The notes: a model not told the origin generated them from the sequence alone. A stretch of 64,000 bases of DNA from Candidatus Baltobacteraceae bacterium (GCA_036488875.1 DASXGW010000012.1:248001-312000); one strand, 5' to 3'. Shown: positions 1 to 6,918, numbered from the stretch's first letter. Made by a program: numbers and translations.

Positions 1-1
1 T

Positions 2-271
2 GAAGCGGCTTTCAAACTCGCCGTCGACGTTGGCGCGCATGAAACGGCCGCGCAGATCTATGGCTACGCGCAACGACAGCGGCATAACAGTGGCACGCCG
101 CTTCAGCCCGACGAAGCAGCCGTACTCCAGACGCGTAGCCGACGCCTTACGCAGAGCGTAGACGAAGCAACGTTGGCGTCGCTAGTCCGACACGGGACGA
201 CGCTGGATACGACGGCGATAAAGGAGCTGATCGAGAGTCTCGACGCTCCTTGCCGTCTTTTTTGCGCCTAG
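2..271 (+). CDS. C-terminal end of a SARP/LuxR-type ATPase-TPR transcriptional regulator (partial)
   Basis: The frame is open from the window edge and gives 89 residues before TAG. The segment reads as a TPR-like helical tail: an AAxIYGYAQRxR stretch, then a PDEAAVLQTRSRRL helix, then an ASLVRHGTTLD end. Large regulators that combine a SARP or LuxR DNA-binding domain, an AAA-type ATPase and a TPR array typically end with this organisation. The rest of the protein lies outside the window, so the DNA-binding class cannot be seen. The stop codon overlaps that of the convergent micro-gene at 268-399. A decayed relative of the same C-terminus lies at 2319-2540. Confidence 0.6.
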   Translation, partial: EAAFKLAVDVGAHETAAQIYGYAQRQRHNSGTPLQPDEAAVLQTRSRRLTQSVDEATLASLVRHGTTLDTTAIKELIESLDAPCRLFCA

Positions 272-399
272 GCGATTTTTATCAGATTATCCGCGCCTAA
301 GATCACGAGCGCTTCCAAGAATTGTTGGAGCTCTTTGGAAAGCGTCTCTTCGAAGCTCGTACTGGTCCGTTTTGGCGGCTGCGGCATCACGTAAGGCAT
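268..399 (-). CDS. 43-residue micro-protein, paralogue A
   Basis: An ATG-to-TAG frame of 43 codons with a GGAG ribosome site eight bases upstream. The product starts MPYVMPQP and contains TLSKELQQFLEALV and a C-terminal IKIA. It is clearly paralogous to the frame at 434-568: the N-terminal PYVMPQP block and the C-terminal TLSKELQQxLEALV...KIA block are shared, while the middle ten or so residues differ. That conservation pattern argues for translation. The C-terminal half could form an amphipathic helix. No signal peptide and no known family was recognised. Its stop codon shares a CTAG palindrome with the stop of the convergent regulator gene. Confidence 0.6.
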   Translation of the reverse strand: MPYVMPQPPKRTSTSFEETLSKELQQFLEALVILGADNLIKIA

Positions 400-433
400 G
401 GTGTTCTCCCTATCGTCTTGCAGGTATGTAACT

Positions 434-568
434 CTAGGCGATTTTGGAAAGAGTCTCGACGTCGAAGAGCACCAGCGCTTCCAAGAGCTGCTGGAGCTCT
501 TTAGAAAGAGTGTCCTCTCGCGCTACGGGCGACTGTTTTTCGCTGGGTTGCGGCATCACATACGGCAC
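434..568 (-). CDS. 44-residue micro-protein, paralogue B
   Basis: A GTG start preceded by a strong GGAGG Shine-Dalgarno site eight bases upstream opens a 44-codon frame ending in TAG. The product shares PYVMPQP at the N-terminus and TLSKELQQLLEALV plus SKIA at the C-terminus with the downstream copy at 268-399. The two genes run in the same direction 34 bases apart and probably share a transcript starting somewhere in 590-680. Function is unknown. They could be signalling peptides, precursor peptides or small regulators; nothing in the sequence decides among these. Confidence 0.6.
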   Translation of the reverse strand: MPYVMPQPSEKQSPVAREDTLSKELQQLLEALVLFDVETLSKIA

Positions 569-762
569 TGTTGGTTCCTCCAAGAAGCAAGAGGGTTCTA
601 TATTGGCACCCCTAGGAAAGGAACCTTGGCGCGATAATTATGGCTTTCAAGGAAGAAACTGGTCGCCTATTCGCCATTCTTGAGAGCGGCCGGTCTGTTC
701 GTCGCTGCTGGCGCCGTTAGAGTGATAATCGAAAGAATTGCGAAGAGAAGCGCGCAAGAAAA

Positions 763-1188
763 GTGCGGACGGCGTCTGAGTCGATCTACCGACGGTCTGC
801 TCGCAATGCGAGCTGGATTCGGCATGTACTGCGCTGCCGTGCGCAACAGTGGCTTGACGCGGAACAGCTGATTGACTACGAGCTAGCAGTCGGTGAACTG
901 CTGGCCAATGCCGTCGAACACGGTAGCGGCGAAACGATTCGCGTCGCCTGTTGGTACGAGCATCCTAGCCTCATCACAGAGGTCAGCGATAGCGGTGCAG
1001 GCCCGACGTTTTCCGACAATCCAGCGTTACGCACGAACGGTCGTGGCCGAGGCTTCGGACTCTTTCTCATTCGTACGCTCGTCGACGAGCTGCAGCTCGT
1101 CGACGGCGGTAAGAAAGCTCGCTTGCGGAAAATCGTTTATCGTCACCAAATCCCCAAGGCCGACTCGACGCTCGCGAGGTCCCCTTAG
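763..1188 (+). CDS. Anti-sigma regulatory factor, RsbW-like serine/threonine kinase (HATPase_c)
   Basis: A 141-residue protein with the single-domain GHKL ATPase fold of anti-sigma kinases. The N-box is visible as ELLANAVEHG (around residues 45-54), the G1 box as VSDSGAG (75-80) with its Asp, and the G2 region as NGRGRGFGLFLIRTLVDEL (92-110). Such proteins sequester a sigma factor or phosphorylate a STAS-domain antagonist. No partner is adjacent; a STAS protein lies far away at 22893-23186. GTG at 763 is used because an in-frame stop sits at 718-720 and no ATG lies between. The Shine-Dalgarno site is weak. Confidence 0.8.
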   Translation: MRTASESIYRRSARNASWIRHVLRCRAQQWLDAEQLIDYELAVGELLANAVEHGSGETIRVACWYEHPSLITEVSDSGAGPTFSDNPALRTNGRGRGFGLFLIRTLVDELQLVDGGKKARLRKIVYRHQIPKADSTLARSP

Positions 1189-1333
1189 CACTTATTCATC
1201 GCGTGGGATCGCGTCGTCTGGATTTTGGTCGAAGATCGAAGTTTAATCCTCGGCGAGTAAACGTCATCCCGAACGGAACGTCATTGGGCGCGGCGAGATG
1301 CGAGCCGCGCGTCTAGACATCAGCGCGGACACG

Positions 1334-1356
1334 AGAAAAGCCCAAATTAATGGGCC
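1334..1356 (-). terminator. Rho-independent terminator beside the tRNA-Glu 3'-end copy
   Basis: On the minus strand a GCCCA/TGGGC stem with an A/T loop is followed by a short T run, just downstream of the tRNA-like 3' end at 1362. A nearly identical hairpin lies beside the copy at 5571. Each insertion therefore seems to supply a terminator together with the restored tRNA end. Confidence 0.6.
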
Positions 1357-1361
1357 GAATA

Positions 1362-1389
1362 TGGTAGCGCCAACGGGAATCGAACCCGT
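1362..1389. repeat. Attachment-site copy: 28-bp duplicate of the tRNA-Glu 3' end
   Basis: These 28 bases, beginning TGGTAGCGCCAACGGGAATC, match 20770-20797 exactly. That stretch is the CCA end, acceptor strand and T-arm of the intact tRNA-Glu. The rest of a tRNA is absent. The position, facing the intact gene across 19 kb of accessory genes, is what integration at a tRNA 3' end leaves behind. This is taken as the distal att site. Confidence 0.75.
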
Positions 1390-1399
1390 TATTGAGATT

Positions 1400-1511
1400 G
1401 CAGATTGATGCAACCTATACGGGAAATCGGCGGACTTCGACCGCTTTATCGTTTTATCACATGCAGATTGATGCAATCTGATGCAAGTACTTGGTAGACA
1501 TCTGGGTAGAC
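1400..1511. repeat. Direct repeats beside the distal att site
   Basis: A 14-base sequence GCAGATTGATGCAA occurs at 1400-1413 and exactly again at 1463-1476. A GGTAGAC heptamer occurs at 1493-1499 and 1505-1511, twelve bases apart. Short direct repeats next to an att core are typical of recombinase arm-type sites, though they could also belong to a decayed gene. The whole interval 1189-1520 has no convincing gene. Confidence 0.45.
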
Positions 1512-1520
1512 GTGGGAAGG

Positions 1521-1889
1521 CTAACCAACGAGTTCCTTCGCTGCCTTAGCGACGACCTTCTTGCGCCGGGCAGGGTCACGCGGCATCAAAAGCGTGACGA
1601 CGTCGTAACCCACGGCATCAGCCAGCTTGCGAACGCGACCAAGTTTGGCTTCACTGAGGCCACCGTGCAGGTCGCGGGAAATCGATGCCGGCTTACTTTT
1701 CACGCGCTTTGCCAACTCCGCTGCTGTTATCTTTTGTTCGTCCATCGCATCGATAAACTGCTGCTCCAGGCGAATCTCTTCTAAGTACCGGTCAATGCGA
1801 GCAGCCCTCTTCGGATCCTTACGCAGGCGCTCAGACAGACTAGGGATTCCCTTTGCACATCGTGCTTCTCGAGCCTCACGCGCGTTCAT
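1521..1889 (-). CDS. HigA-like XRE-family antitoxin
   Basis: A 122-residue protein with a helix-turn-helix of the Cro/C1 type (about residues 52-100: ITAAELAKRVKSKPASISRDL...). An N-terminal charged helix precedes it and a Lys/Ala-rich tail follows. It overlaps the toxin gene by 14 bases, giving the toxin-first order usual for HigBA. The antitoxin would neutralise the toxin and repress the operon from the palindrome at 2308-2321. As island cargo it probably stabilises the element. Confidence 0.8.
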   Translation of the reverse strand: MNAREAREARCAKGIPSLSERLRKDPKRAARIDRYLEEIRLEQQFIDAMDEQKITAAELAKRVKSKPASISRDLHGGLSEAKLGRVRKLADAVGYDVVTLLMPRDPARRKKVVAKAAKELVG

Positions 1890-2295
1890 AGTACATACCT
1901 TCCTTCACTCTGTGCTCATAGTCCGTTTTCGCTCTGACCGTCCTCTTTATGGATGCCTTACCAATCTTGTCGAGCTTTCGTTTCTGCTTCTTGTAGTAGT
2001 CGCAAATGATCCAAGTGTCGTCGCCTGCATGAAAAGCGCTAAATCGGTGAGCACCCGCCTTGATTGCGTAGATCGGCGGGTCATCATTTTCTCGGTTTAC
2101 CCTGGTCTCCGAAGTACGCTTGCCCTGCTCCAGATCTCCCCAATACTCGATCGACGCCATGACCGCGTCCTGATCGTCCTCGTCGAGCGCCTCATACGCG
2201 TCAAGCGCCGGCATCTCGCCGCTGCCGTCCCAATACCACTCAAAACTTCGCGTTCTCCCGTCGTAAATCGAAAGACTCCCGCCCGTACGTGGCAT
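1876..2295 (-). CDS. HigB-like toxin (RelE superfamily, Gp49-like)
   Basis: A 139-residue protein placed directly upstream of, and overlapping, the antitoxin gene. The stretch WGDLEQGKRTSETRVN...PPIYAIKAGAHRFSAFHAG...WIICDYYKKQKRKLDK follows the beta-strand/basic-helix pattern of Gp49/HigB-type mRNA interferases that act on the ribosome. It is longer at the N-terminus than the minimal family. ATG at 2295 begins about a dozen bases downstream of the operator palindrome. Assignment rests on pattern and context, as the active-site residues of this family are poorly conserved. Confidence 0.75.
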   Translation of the reverse strand: MPRTGGSLSIYDGRTRSFEWYWDGSGEMPALDAYEALDEDDQDAVMASIEYWGDLEQGKRTSETRVNRENDDPPIYAIKAGAHRFSAFHAGDDTWIICDYYKKQKRKLDKIGKASIKRTVRAKTDYEHRVKEGMYYERA

Positions 2296-2307
2296 CTATG
2301 CTAATAA

Positions 2308-2321
2308 TAACACTAGTGTTA
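2308..2321. promoter_or_regulatory. Palindromic operator of the HigBA pair
   Basis: TAACACTAGTGTTA is a perfect 14-base palindrome in an A/T-rich stretch just upstream of the toxin ATG. Its position is that of an operator bound by the HTH antitoxin. Confidence 0.55.
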
Positions 2322-2540
2322 ATACCAGGCAAGGGGGCGAGCCCTGGACGCCTGAAGAGGTCGCGTAGCTACGAGCGATGCTTCCTCGACCGCGCGATCT
2401 TCGGACCACGTCGCACCTTTTGCGGACAGCCGTGCGATCTCGTCTTCCTGTAACGTCTCGCGCAGCACGGCAAGCAGCCTGTCGCAGCACCATTGCTCCG
2501 TTTCAACCGCGCTGTCAAAGCCGCCTAAATGGAGTCGTCC
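2319..2540 (-). pseudogene. Remnant of a SARP/LuxR-type ATPase-TPR regulator, C-terminus only
   Basis: Minus-strand translation gives LHLGGFDSAVETEQW, then CCDRLLAVLRETLQEDEIAR, then LSAKGATWSEDRAVEEA and a TAA stop inside the HigBA operator. The TEQW...LRETL...EIARLSAKGA.WSEDRAVEEA pattern is the usual C-terminal helix pair of the large ATPase-TPR regulators, as in the partial gene at 2-271. No start codon or upstream domain remains, so it is a fragment left by insertion or deletion. Confidence 0.55.
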
Positions 2541-2844
2541 GCAAGAATCGTTGGATCGTGCAGATCAACAACTTTGGGCAGCGGATTATACGGCGCCCGT
2601 TCAGGCCCTGTAGCGGCCGCTAAAGCGTGACCTTTATCCTAGCGACGCGGTCGCCGCCGCCGTAAACTTGTTTTTCGTAGTCGCCACCTTTGCGGCGGAG
2701 GCGGAAAGCGAAAGACGTACGACCTGCCACGAGGTAACTCGTGTTATAGGTAGGTCAAAAGTCTGCTTCCGCGCGTTCGTAAGAGGGGCCGAACAGGCAG
2801 GCGTAGTATAAGGGATCGGTCCTTTCTCGGCCCCTGGAGCAGCT
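2541..2844. other. Intergenic region upstream of the NHL lipoprotein
   Basis: No convincing gene is seen. On the minus strand a short open stretch reads APYNPLPKVVDLHDPTILADDSI before TAG at 2525-2527. It may be the tail of another decayed gene, in a different frame from the regulator remnant. A TATAAG box around 2808 could be the -10 element for the lipoprotein gene. Confidence 0.3.
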
Positions 2845-3912
2845 GTGAATATTCGCACTTTCGCGATCGTTATGATCGCGTTTTTCGTATCCGCGTGTAG
2901 CGCAGATCAGTCGCTGCCGACGACGGCGTGGTCATCCGCTGTCCGTCACCAACCCGCGGCCACTTTTGCCAACCTGTACGTCGATTATGGCAGCGGAATA
3001 GGTGTTTTCAAACCGGGTATTACGAAGCCGTTCAGAACGATCAAGGATGGTGTTTCCGCCGCGAGCGGCGGCATGGCAATCGATTCTAGAGGTTACGTAT
3101 ACCTAGCAAACACTAATGCCGTAACCGTATACGCGCCGAAAAGTGGGTCCGTGCTTCGCAGCCTTGTCAAAGGTATCGTAGGACCCGGCGCCATTACGCT
3201 CGACAAAATTGGAAACGTCTATATATCCACGTGTAATGCGTGCTCAGGTAGCACCCATGGCGGCGGCATTACGATCTACGGCCCGGGCGGGTCCGCCTTT
3301 AAGCGCAGAATCACCCAGGGTATTTCGGTGGCTTGGCGGCTCGCAGTCAGCCCAGATGGCAAACTGTATGTCGCCAACTGGTCCCCGATTTGGGATGTCG
3401 CAATCTACCCGCCCGGCGCTAAGACGCCGAGACAAACCATTACGAAGTTTACGTCGGGCGTTCAGGCACCCAGCAGCTTGGCGTTCGACAGTGCGGGCCA
3501 TCTGTTTCTGGGCGTGTCGGGCGGCGAATACGGCAAGAACGTCATCCGAATCTATCCACCAAACAGCATCACACCCAGTGGGGTTATTAAAGGTCTGCAC
3601 TACCCGGGCTCCATGGCGATTGATGAGAACTCGGGCTTACTGTACGTCGTCAACAGCAATGTGAGCAGTTCTGCGCAGGGCAGCATTGCGGTCTATTCGC
3701 TAAGCACCCATAAGCTCGTCAGCAGTATCATAAACGGCGTAGCGAATCCGTTCTGCATCGCTGTTGATAGCACGGGCCGCCTCTACGTGGGGAACTGGGG
3801 ATATGGCAGTGCCTCTACACCTAGGGTGACCGTTTACTCGCCCGGGGGAACTTCCCTGATTGGAACTATCGTTCTTGGACAACGGCCCAGTGCGCTTGCG
3901 TTCGGTCCATAG
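2845..3912 (+). CDS. NHL/SMP-30-type beta-propeller lipoprotein
   Basis: A 355-residue exported protein. The N-terminus has a short basic region, a hydrophobic core and the lipobox FVSAC, so it should be lipid-anchored after Sec export. The body carries about six repeats of the type GxMAIDSRGYVYLANTN, with IYPPG, VYAPKSG or VYSPGG strands, as in NHL/SMP-30 propellers. Start GTG 2845 follows GGAG seven bases upstream. Role unknown; such propellers often bind ligands or cell-wall material without catalysis. It lies in the tRNA-Glu island. Confidence 0.75.
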   Translation: MNIRTFAIVMIAFFVSACSADQSLPTTAWSSAVRHQPAATFANLYVDYGSGIGVFKPGITKPFRTIKDGVSAASGGMAIDSRGYVYLANTNAVTVYAPKSGSVLRSLVKGIVGPGAITLDKIGNVYISTCNACSGSTHGGGITIYGPGGSAFKRRITQGISVAWRLAVSPDGKLYVANWSPIWDVAIYPPGAKTPRQTITKFTSGVQAPSSLAFDSAGHLFLGVSGGEYGKNVIRIYPPNSITPSGVIKGLHYPGSMAIDENSGLLYVVNSNVSSSAQGSIAVYSLSTHKLVSSIINGVANPFCIAVDSTGRLYVGNWGYGSASTPRVTVYSPGGTSLIGTIVLGQRPSALAFGP

Positions 3913-3929
3913 GCTTTTCGTCGTCGTCG

Positions 3930-4063
3930 CAGGCAGTTCGCCTTACGACATCACAACGGGGGCGGATAAGGCGCTATGGTTTACCGAGAACACCGGCAAC
4001 CGAATCGGATGCCGCGCTATGGTTCACGAGCAAAACGGCAACAAGATTGGACGTCTACAATGA
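3930..4063 (+). pseudogene. Remnant of a virginiamycin-B-lyase-like propeller gene
   Basis: The frame reads GSSPYDITTGADKALWFTEN then TGNRIG, a typical Vgb repeat. It then jumps into a stretch ending EQNGNKIGRLQ before TGA. Two partial repeats are joined with a disrupted WFT motif, so this is a collapsed C-terminal remnant. The stop codon overlaps the start of the next gene (ATGA). A similar end (DGNQIGRLQ) is found at 20966-21058. Confidence 0.6.
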
Positions 4064-4845
4064 AATTCGGGATTCGTTTTCGCGCGATCGGTATGATGCT
4101 CTTCCTGTCTGCTTGCGGTGGCCCTATTCCACACGAGCAGTTTTCGGCCTCGATACCTCAGGGAGGTACCGCGTTGGCGGTGCGCCCGTCCGAGCGATCG
4201 CGAATCCGATTCGAGATATCCATTCCATCCAACGTGACGATCATGAAGTCGATTGCAATAGATGTGGTTCCGTGGGGTGGGACGACCAGGCGTGTCACGT
4301 ATGCCAATCTTGTCGGCCCCACCGCTACGGTCGATGTCAAGGCGCCATTCGGCAAATACGACGCAAGGTTTATGACATTCAGCGGGGCTCTCAAGAACGG
4401 AAAACCGAGTGGAAAGCTCCTGTCCTCGAATCAAAATGTGCCGGTTATTACATTTCGTGATGGTGCGTACAACACGAACCTTACGCTGGCTTCCGATTTG
4501 CATGCCGCTATAACACTCGGAGACAGTCTTGCGATTGAAGGCACGGGTACGCTGTTTGCCTCGAGGTGTATGACGTCAGGTCAAGTTGCCGTCGTGGGCA
4601 TGGATTCGAATCGACGAATTCTTGTAGGAGTAAACGCTCCAAAGCCCTCCCTGACGTCCGAGGATTCCAAGCTGGCCATTGCACGCGACAAGAAGGCGGG
4701 CCGAAACGCATTTACCCTAACTCTGCACGCGATCCCAAATCCCTCGGCATCGATCCCCTTAACGGTCACTGAAACGCCTAAAGAGGGACCGCCAAAGTCG
4801 AGGATTATGACGCTGCAGTTCGGCGCCCAAACATGCGCCGTATAA
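4060..4845 (+). CDS. Exported lipoprotein, beta-rich, unknown function
   Basis: A 261-residue protein starting MKFGIRFRAIGMMLFLSACG, a lipoprotein signal with lipobox LSAC. ATG 4060 is chosen over an upstream in-frame start because it places the signal peptide at the N-terminus. The rest is rich in beta-strands. The order of an N-terminal strand block (KSIAIDVVPWGG), a YDARFMTF strand and a SSNQNVPVITFRDG segment resembles the N-terminal half of the Vgb-type lipoprotein at 26438-28189. It may be a stand-alone version of that domain. Function unknown. Confidence 0.65.
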   Translation: MKFGIRFRAIGMMLFLSACGGPIPHEQFSASIPQGGTALAVRPSERSRIRFEISIPSNVTIMKSIAIDVVPWGGTTRRVTYANLVGPTATVDVKAPFGKYDARFMTFSGALKNGKPSGKLLSSNQNVPVITFRDGAYNTNLTLASDLHAAITLGDSLAIEGTGTLFASRCMTSGQVAVVGMDSNRRILVGVNAPKPSLTSEDSKLAIARDKKAGRNAFTLTLHAIPNPSASIPLTVTETPKEGPPKSRIMTLQFGAQTCAV

Positions 4846-4876
4846 GGGAATTCTCAGCAACGGCCGCACAGTTCCC

Positions 4877-5499
4877 TTATCGGAACGGGTCGCGGTGTTC
4901 GTTAGCAGCTCTAAGCCCACGCATGGAAAAAAGCCAAACTAAATGGGCGGAAGTTGGTAGCGCCAACGGGAACGTGCGGCCGCCCAATTTGTGAATCGCC
5001 CACCACGCGATGATATGGCCGAACGACGCGGCGCCGCTCTCCTCGGGAAACGGCCACCCCATCAGCGCCACGGACGCCCGCGCGTCGGCGTTTTGGCGGG
5101 CACGCATTTCATCATTGGGCGGGTTCGACCATTCTTCGTAGTGCCGAAAGTGTTGCTCACAGCAGCTAAAATGCGCGGCACTGAATAGCCGTTGATGAAG
5201 GGACCGGTCTCGTTCTTTCCACCCACGTCTTTGTCTTTGTAAGCGCGACGAAGCGACTTGACGATGTCGTCGTAGGCGAGCGCGACCGCGCTGGCATAGA
5301 TATCAGCAGCGCCGCGTGCGGATTCAATGTCCTCAAGCGTCGCCATGACGTTCCCTAGATCACCGGGCGGTTCTGTGGCTTCAACTTCGCGAAAACGTGC
5401 ACTCAGATGCGGGACTCCCGCCTCCATTCTTGCGTAGGCAGCTTCGGCTAAGGTGAAAAGCGAACCGAGGATGCCACTCTGCTGGTGAAATGGTCGCAC
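4877..5499 (-). pseudogene. Frameshifted alpha-helical gene, possibly HEPN/Abi-like
   Basis: GTG 5499 opens a frame with LGSLFTLAEAAYARMEAG, DIYASAVALAYDDIVKSLRRAYK and GPFINGYSVPRILAAVSNTF. Around 5145 the protein-like reading moves to another frame, RHYEEWSNPPNDEMRARQNADA, followed by SFGHIIAWWAIHKLGG. One extra T in the TTT run would join the halves as SNTF-RHYEEW, a sensible helix. So a one-base deletion, or a sequencing error, is likely. The C-terminus reads through the truncated tRNA copy at 4955-4972, so the original end has been replaced. The HEPN-like idea is only an impression. Confidence 0.5.
4955..4972. repeat. Truncated att-site copy (18 bp of the tRNA-Glu 3' end)
   Basis: TGGTAGCGCCAACGGGAA matches the first 18 bases of the 28-base att core. 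It is preceded by a degenerate version of the same terminator hairpin (AAGCCAAACTAAATGGGC). It looks like a decaying third attachment site 600 bases from the copy at 5571. Confidence 0.6.
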
Positions 5500-5540
5500 G
5501 CTGTGAGGGTATGGGATAGGCCCCAATCGCGCACAAGAGA

Positions 5541-5568
5541 CGAAAAAAGCCCAAATTAATGGGCCAGA
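5541..5568 (-). terminator. Rho-independent terminator beside the second att copy
   Basis: The minus-strand GGGCC..TTAATTTGGGC hairpin followed by a T run is nearly identical to that at 1334-1356. It lies immediately downstream of the tRNA 3'-end copy. Confidence 0.6.
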
Positions 5569-5570
5569 TG

Positions 5571-5598
5571 TGGTAGCGCCAACGGGAATCGAACCCGT
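5571..5598. repeat. Attachment-site copy: 28-bp duplicate of the tRNA-Glu 3' end
   Basis: An exact 28-base match to 20770-20797 and 1362-1389. It divides the accessory region into a left segment (1390-5570) and a right segment (5599-20769), as expected for tandem or successive integrations at the same tRNA. Confidence 0.75.
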
Positions 5599-6015
5599 CC
5601 CGCTCCATGCTAGGTAGTGATCTTTAGACTTGTTGCAGCCGATCCTCCTTACGCACTCTCGAATCGCAGCGACACATAGGGGCAACCAGACCCATTTGGA
5701 CACATGTAGTTTGTGCCCATTTCGTGCCCATGGTAGCGTCGTGGCGCGGGTCTACAAGCGGTGTGGAGTGATTCCGAAGAAGCCTGACCGGGAACCGCGG
5801 CGTCGGAAACGGCGTAGCTGCAACTCCTAAAGGCGCCCGGAAGAGTGGTCCGCAACTGGAATATGCTAACCGCACAGAAATAATGGCGGGTGAAGTCCGA
5901 CGTAGACCAGTTGAGCCGGTCGAGTTCCACCCGTCGAGTCGACGCTCATTGCCCCTTGACGCGTCTCGTGAAACTTTCTTGGGAACGGCTCACTTGAACC
6001 CGGTCATTGACTATG
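5599..6015. other. Gene-free stretch with paired GTGCCCA repeats
   Basis: No convincing gene. GTGCCCA occurs at 5713-5719 and 5724-5730 with 11-base periodicity. The same pair with the same spacing stands next to the intact tRNA at 20706-20723. Such pairs beside att cores are typical of tyrosine-recombinase arm sites. No integrase is encoded nearby. Confidence 0.4.
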
Positions 6016-6033
6016 CTACGCTAAAGTGCGTAG
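6016..6033. promoter_or_regulatory. Inverted-repeat operator at the XRE gene start
   Basis: CTACGC-TAAAGT-GCGTAG is a perfect 6-6-6 inverted repeat covering the probable start of the XRE gene, next to a TATGCT -10-like box. A longer version of the same palindrome lies at 6438-6457, before the next gene. The pair suggests a regulator that controls both itself and its neighbour. Confidence 0.6.
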
Positions 6034-6374
6034 TGGGCAGTGCTAGGAATAAGAAGCCGACCTTTGGTCAGGCTGTCATCGCGTTGCGCCGGGAGCAAGG
6101 ACTCAATCAGCGGGAGCTTGCCGCGCGCATACAGAGAGAGGACGGCGCGGGTACCATTTCGCCTCAGTATCTTAGCGACATCGAACACGACCGGCGTAGC
6201 CCCTCCAGCGACCACATGATGGAAGAAATTGCGCGTGCCCTCCAGGCAGATACGGCCTTCTTAAGTTTTCTTGCGGGCCAACTGCCCGCTGAGCTGAGGG
6301 ACATTCAGCTGGATCCTATGAGGCTACGAGCGGCGATCGCGGCCTTTCAAAAAGCCGCAAGAGTTAGACCGTAG
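6033..6374 (+). CDS. XRE-family transcriptional regulator
   Basis: A Cro/C1-type helix-turn-helix runs through FGQAVIALRREQGLNQRELAARIQ...ISPQYLSDIEHDRRSPSSD, followed by MMEEIARALQADTAFLSFLAGQLP. The frame stays open upstream to 5883. That part is not protein-like and overlaps the putative promoter, so GTG 6033 (113 residues) is preferred; translation could be leaderless. The palindromes at 6016-6033 and 6438-6457 are its likely binding sites. Confidence 0.7.
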   Translation: MGSARNKKPTFGQAVIALRREQGLNQRELAARIQREDGAGTISPQYLSDIEHDRRSPSSDHMMEEIARALQADTAFLSFLAGQLPAELRDIQLDPMRLRAAIAAFQKAARVRP

Positions 6375-6437
6375 TTCCCCGGGGACGATCCTGCGGCCGG
6401 CTTGACGGCTAGGTTTCGACCGGTTATGCTGTACGCA

Positions 6438-6457
6438 ACTACGCTGATGTGCGTAGT
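6438..6457. promoter_or_regulatory. Inverted-repeat operator upstream of the 69-aa gene
   Basis: ACTACGC-TGATGT-GCGTAGT is a perfect 7-6-7 inverted repeat. It shares its arms and spacing with 6016-6033 and again follows a TATGCT box. It lies 40 bases upstream of the next start codon. Confidence 0.6.
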
Positions 6458-6497
6458 CAAATTCCCAACTTCGACTTCGGCCAGCTTGGAGTGAGCA

Positions 6498-6707
6498 ATG
6501 CAAAAGGGTGATGGACTCGATGGCCGCGCGCGAGACGACAGCGGCCGTACGAGAGCTAAAAATGGAACAACGCGAGTTGATACCTTGCGGAAAACCTATG
6601 GCGACGACTTCGCCGACGAAGTTAGGGGTGATATGAAGCTCGACACATTGCTCGATCGCACCGGAGCCTCTTCCCTGACCGACTACCTCAGGAGATCTAA
6701 ACGATGA
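6498..6707 (+). CDS. Small protein of unknown function (69 aa)
   Basis: ATG 6498 follows a GGAG site. The N-terminal third is charged and probably disordered. The C-terminal part, TLRKTYGDDFADEVRGDMKLDTLLDRTGASSLTDYLRR, is compact and resembles small conserved proteins seen in many bacterial accessory regions. The gene sits under the second operator of the XRE regulator and overlaps the following micro-gene by four bases (ATGA), so the two are probably translationally coupled. Confidence 0.65.
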   Translation: MQKGDGLDGRARDDSGRTRAKNGTTRVDTLRKTYGDDFADEVRGDMKLDTLLDRTGASSLTDYLRRSKR

Positions 6708-6847
6708 AAGCTCAACATGTTCTCGGCGTCGTTGCTAGCGTCGCCATCGCGGCAGTACTCGTGGAAACTTTCTACCAACATCCGACTTATGGTAACGGCA
6801 TCCAGGCAGCATACGCCGTAGCCAAGGCTGCTCTGGCGATCGGGTAG
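6704..6847 (+). CDS. Small single-pass membrane protein (47 aa)
   Basis: Starts at an ATGA overlap with the upstream gene, with GGAG 8-11 bases before it. The 47 residues begin MKAQHVLGVVASVAIAAVLV, a single hydrophobic segment. A short tail (ETFYQHPTYGNGIQAAYAVAKAALAIG) follows. Tight coupling to the 69-aa gene and the operator upstream suggest a small regulated unit, perhaps toxin-like. No family was recognised. Confidence 0.5.
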   Translation: MKAQHVLGVVASVAIAAVLVETFYQHPTYGNGIQAAYAVAKAALAIG

Positions 6848-6918
6848 TCGCCGAGTTGGCAGTCGTCGGGACTCGCTCTTGTCATTTTAGACGCTGCCAG
6901 CATCGCTAGAGGTATCAC

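Noticed and set aside
322-683. Three plus-strand frames of 60-79 residues
   Set aside because: They are antisense to the two conserved micro-genes, and their conservation does not fit plus-strand codons.
1362-1389. Additional tRNA genes at 1362, 4955 and 5571
   Set aside because: Only the 3' acceptor and T-arm are present; no D-arm or anticodon arm follows. They are att copies.
5745-5830. A possible integrase N-terminus (MARVYKRCG...) next to the GTGCCCA repeats
   Set aside because: The frame stops after about 28 residues and no catalytic Arg-His-Arg-Tyr region exists nearby.
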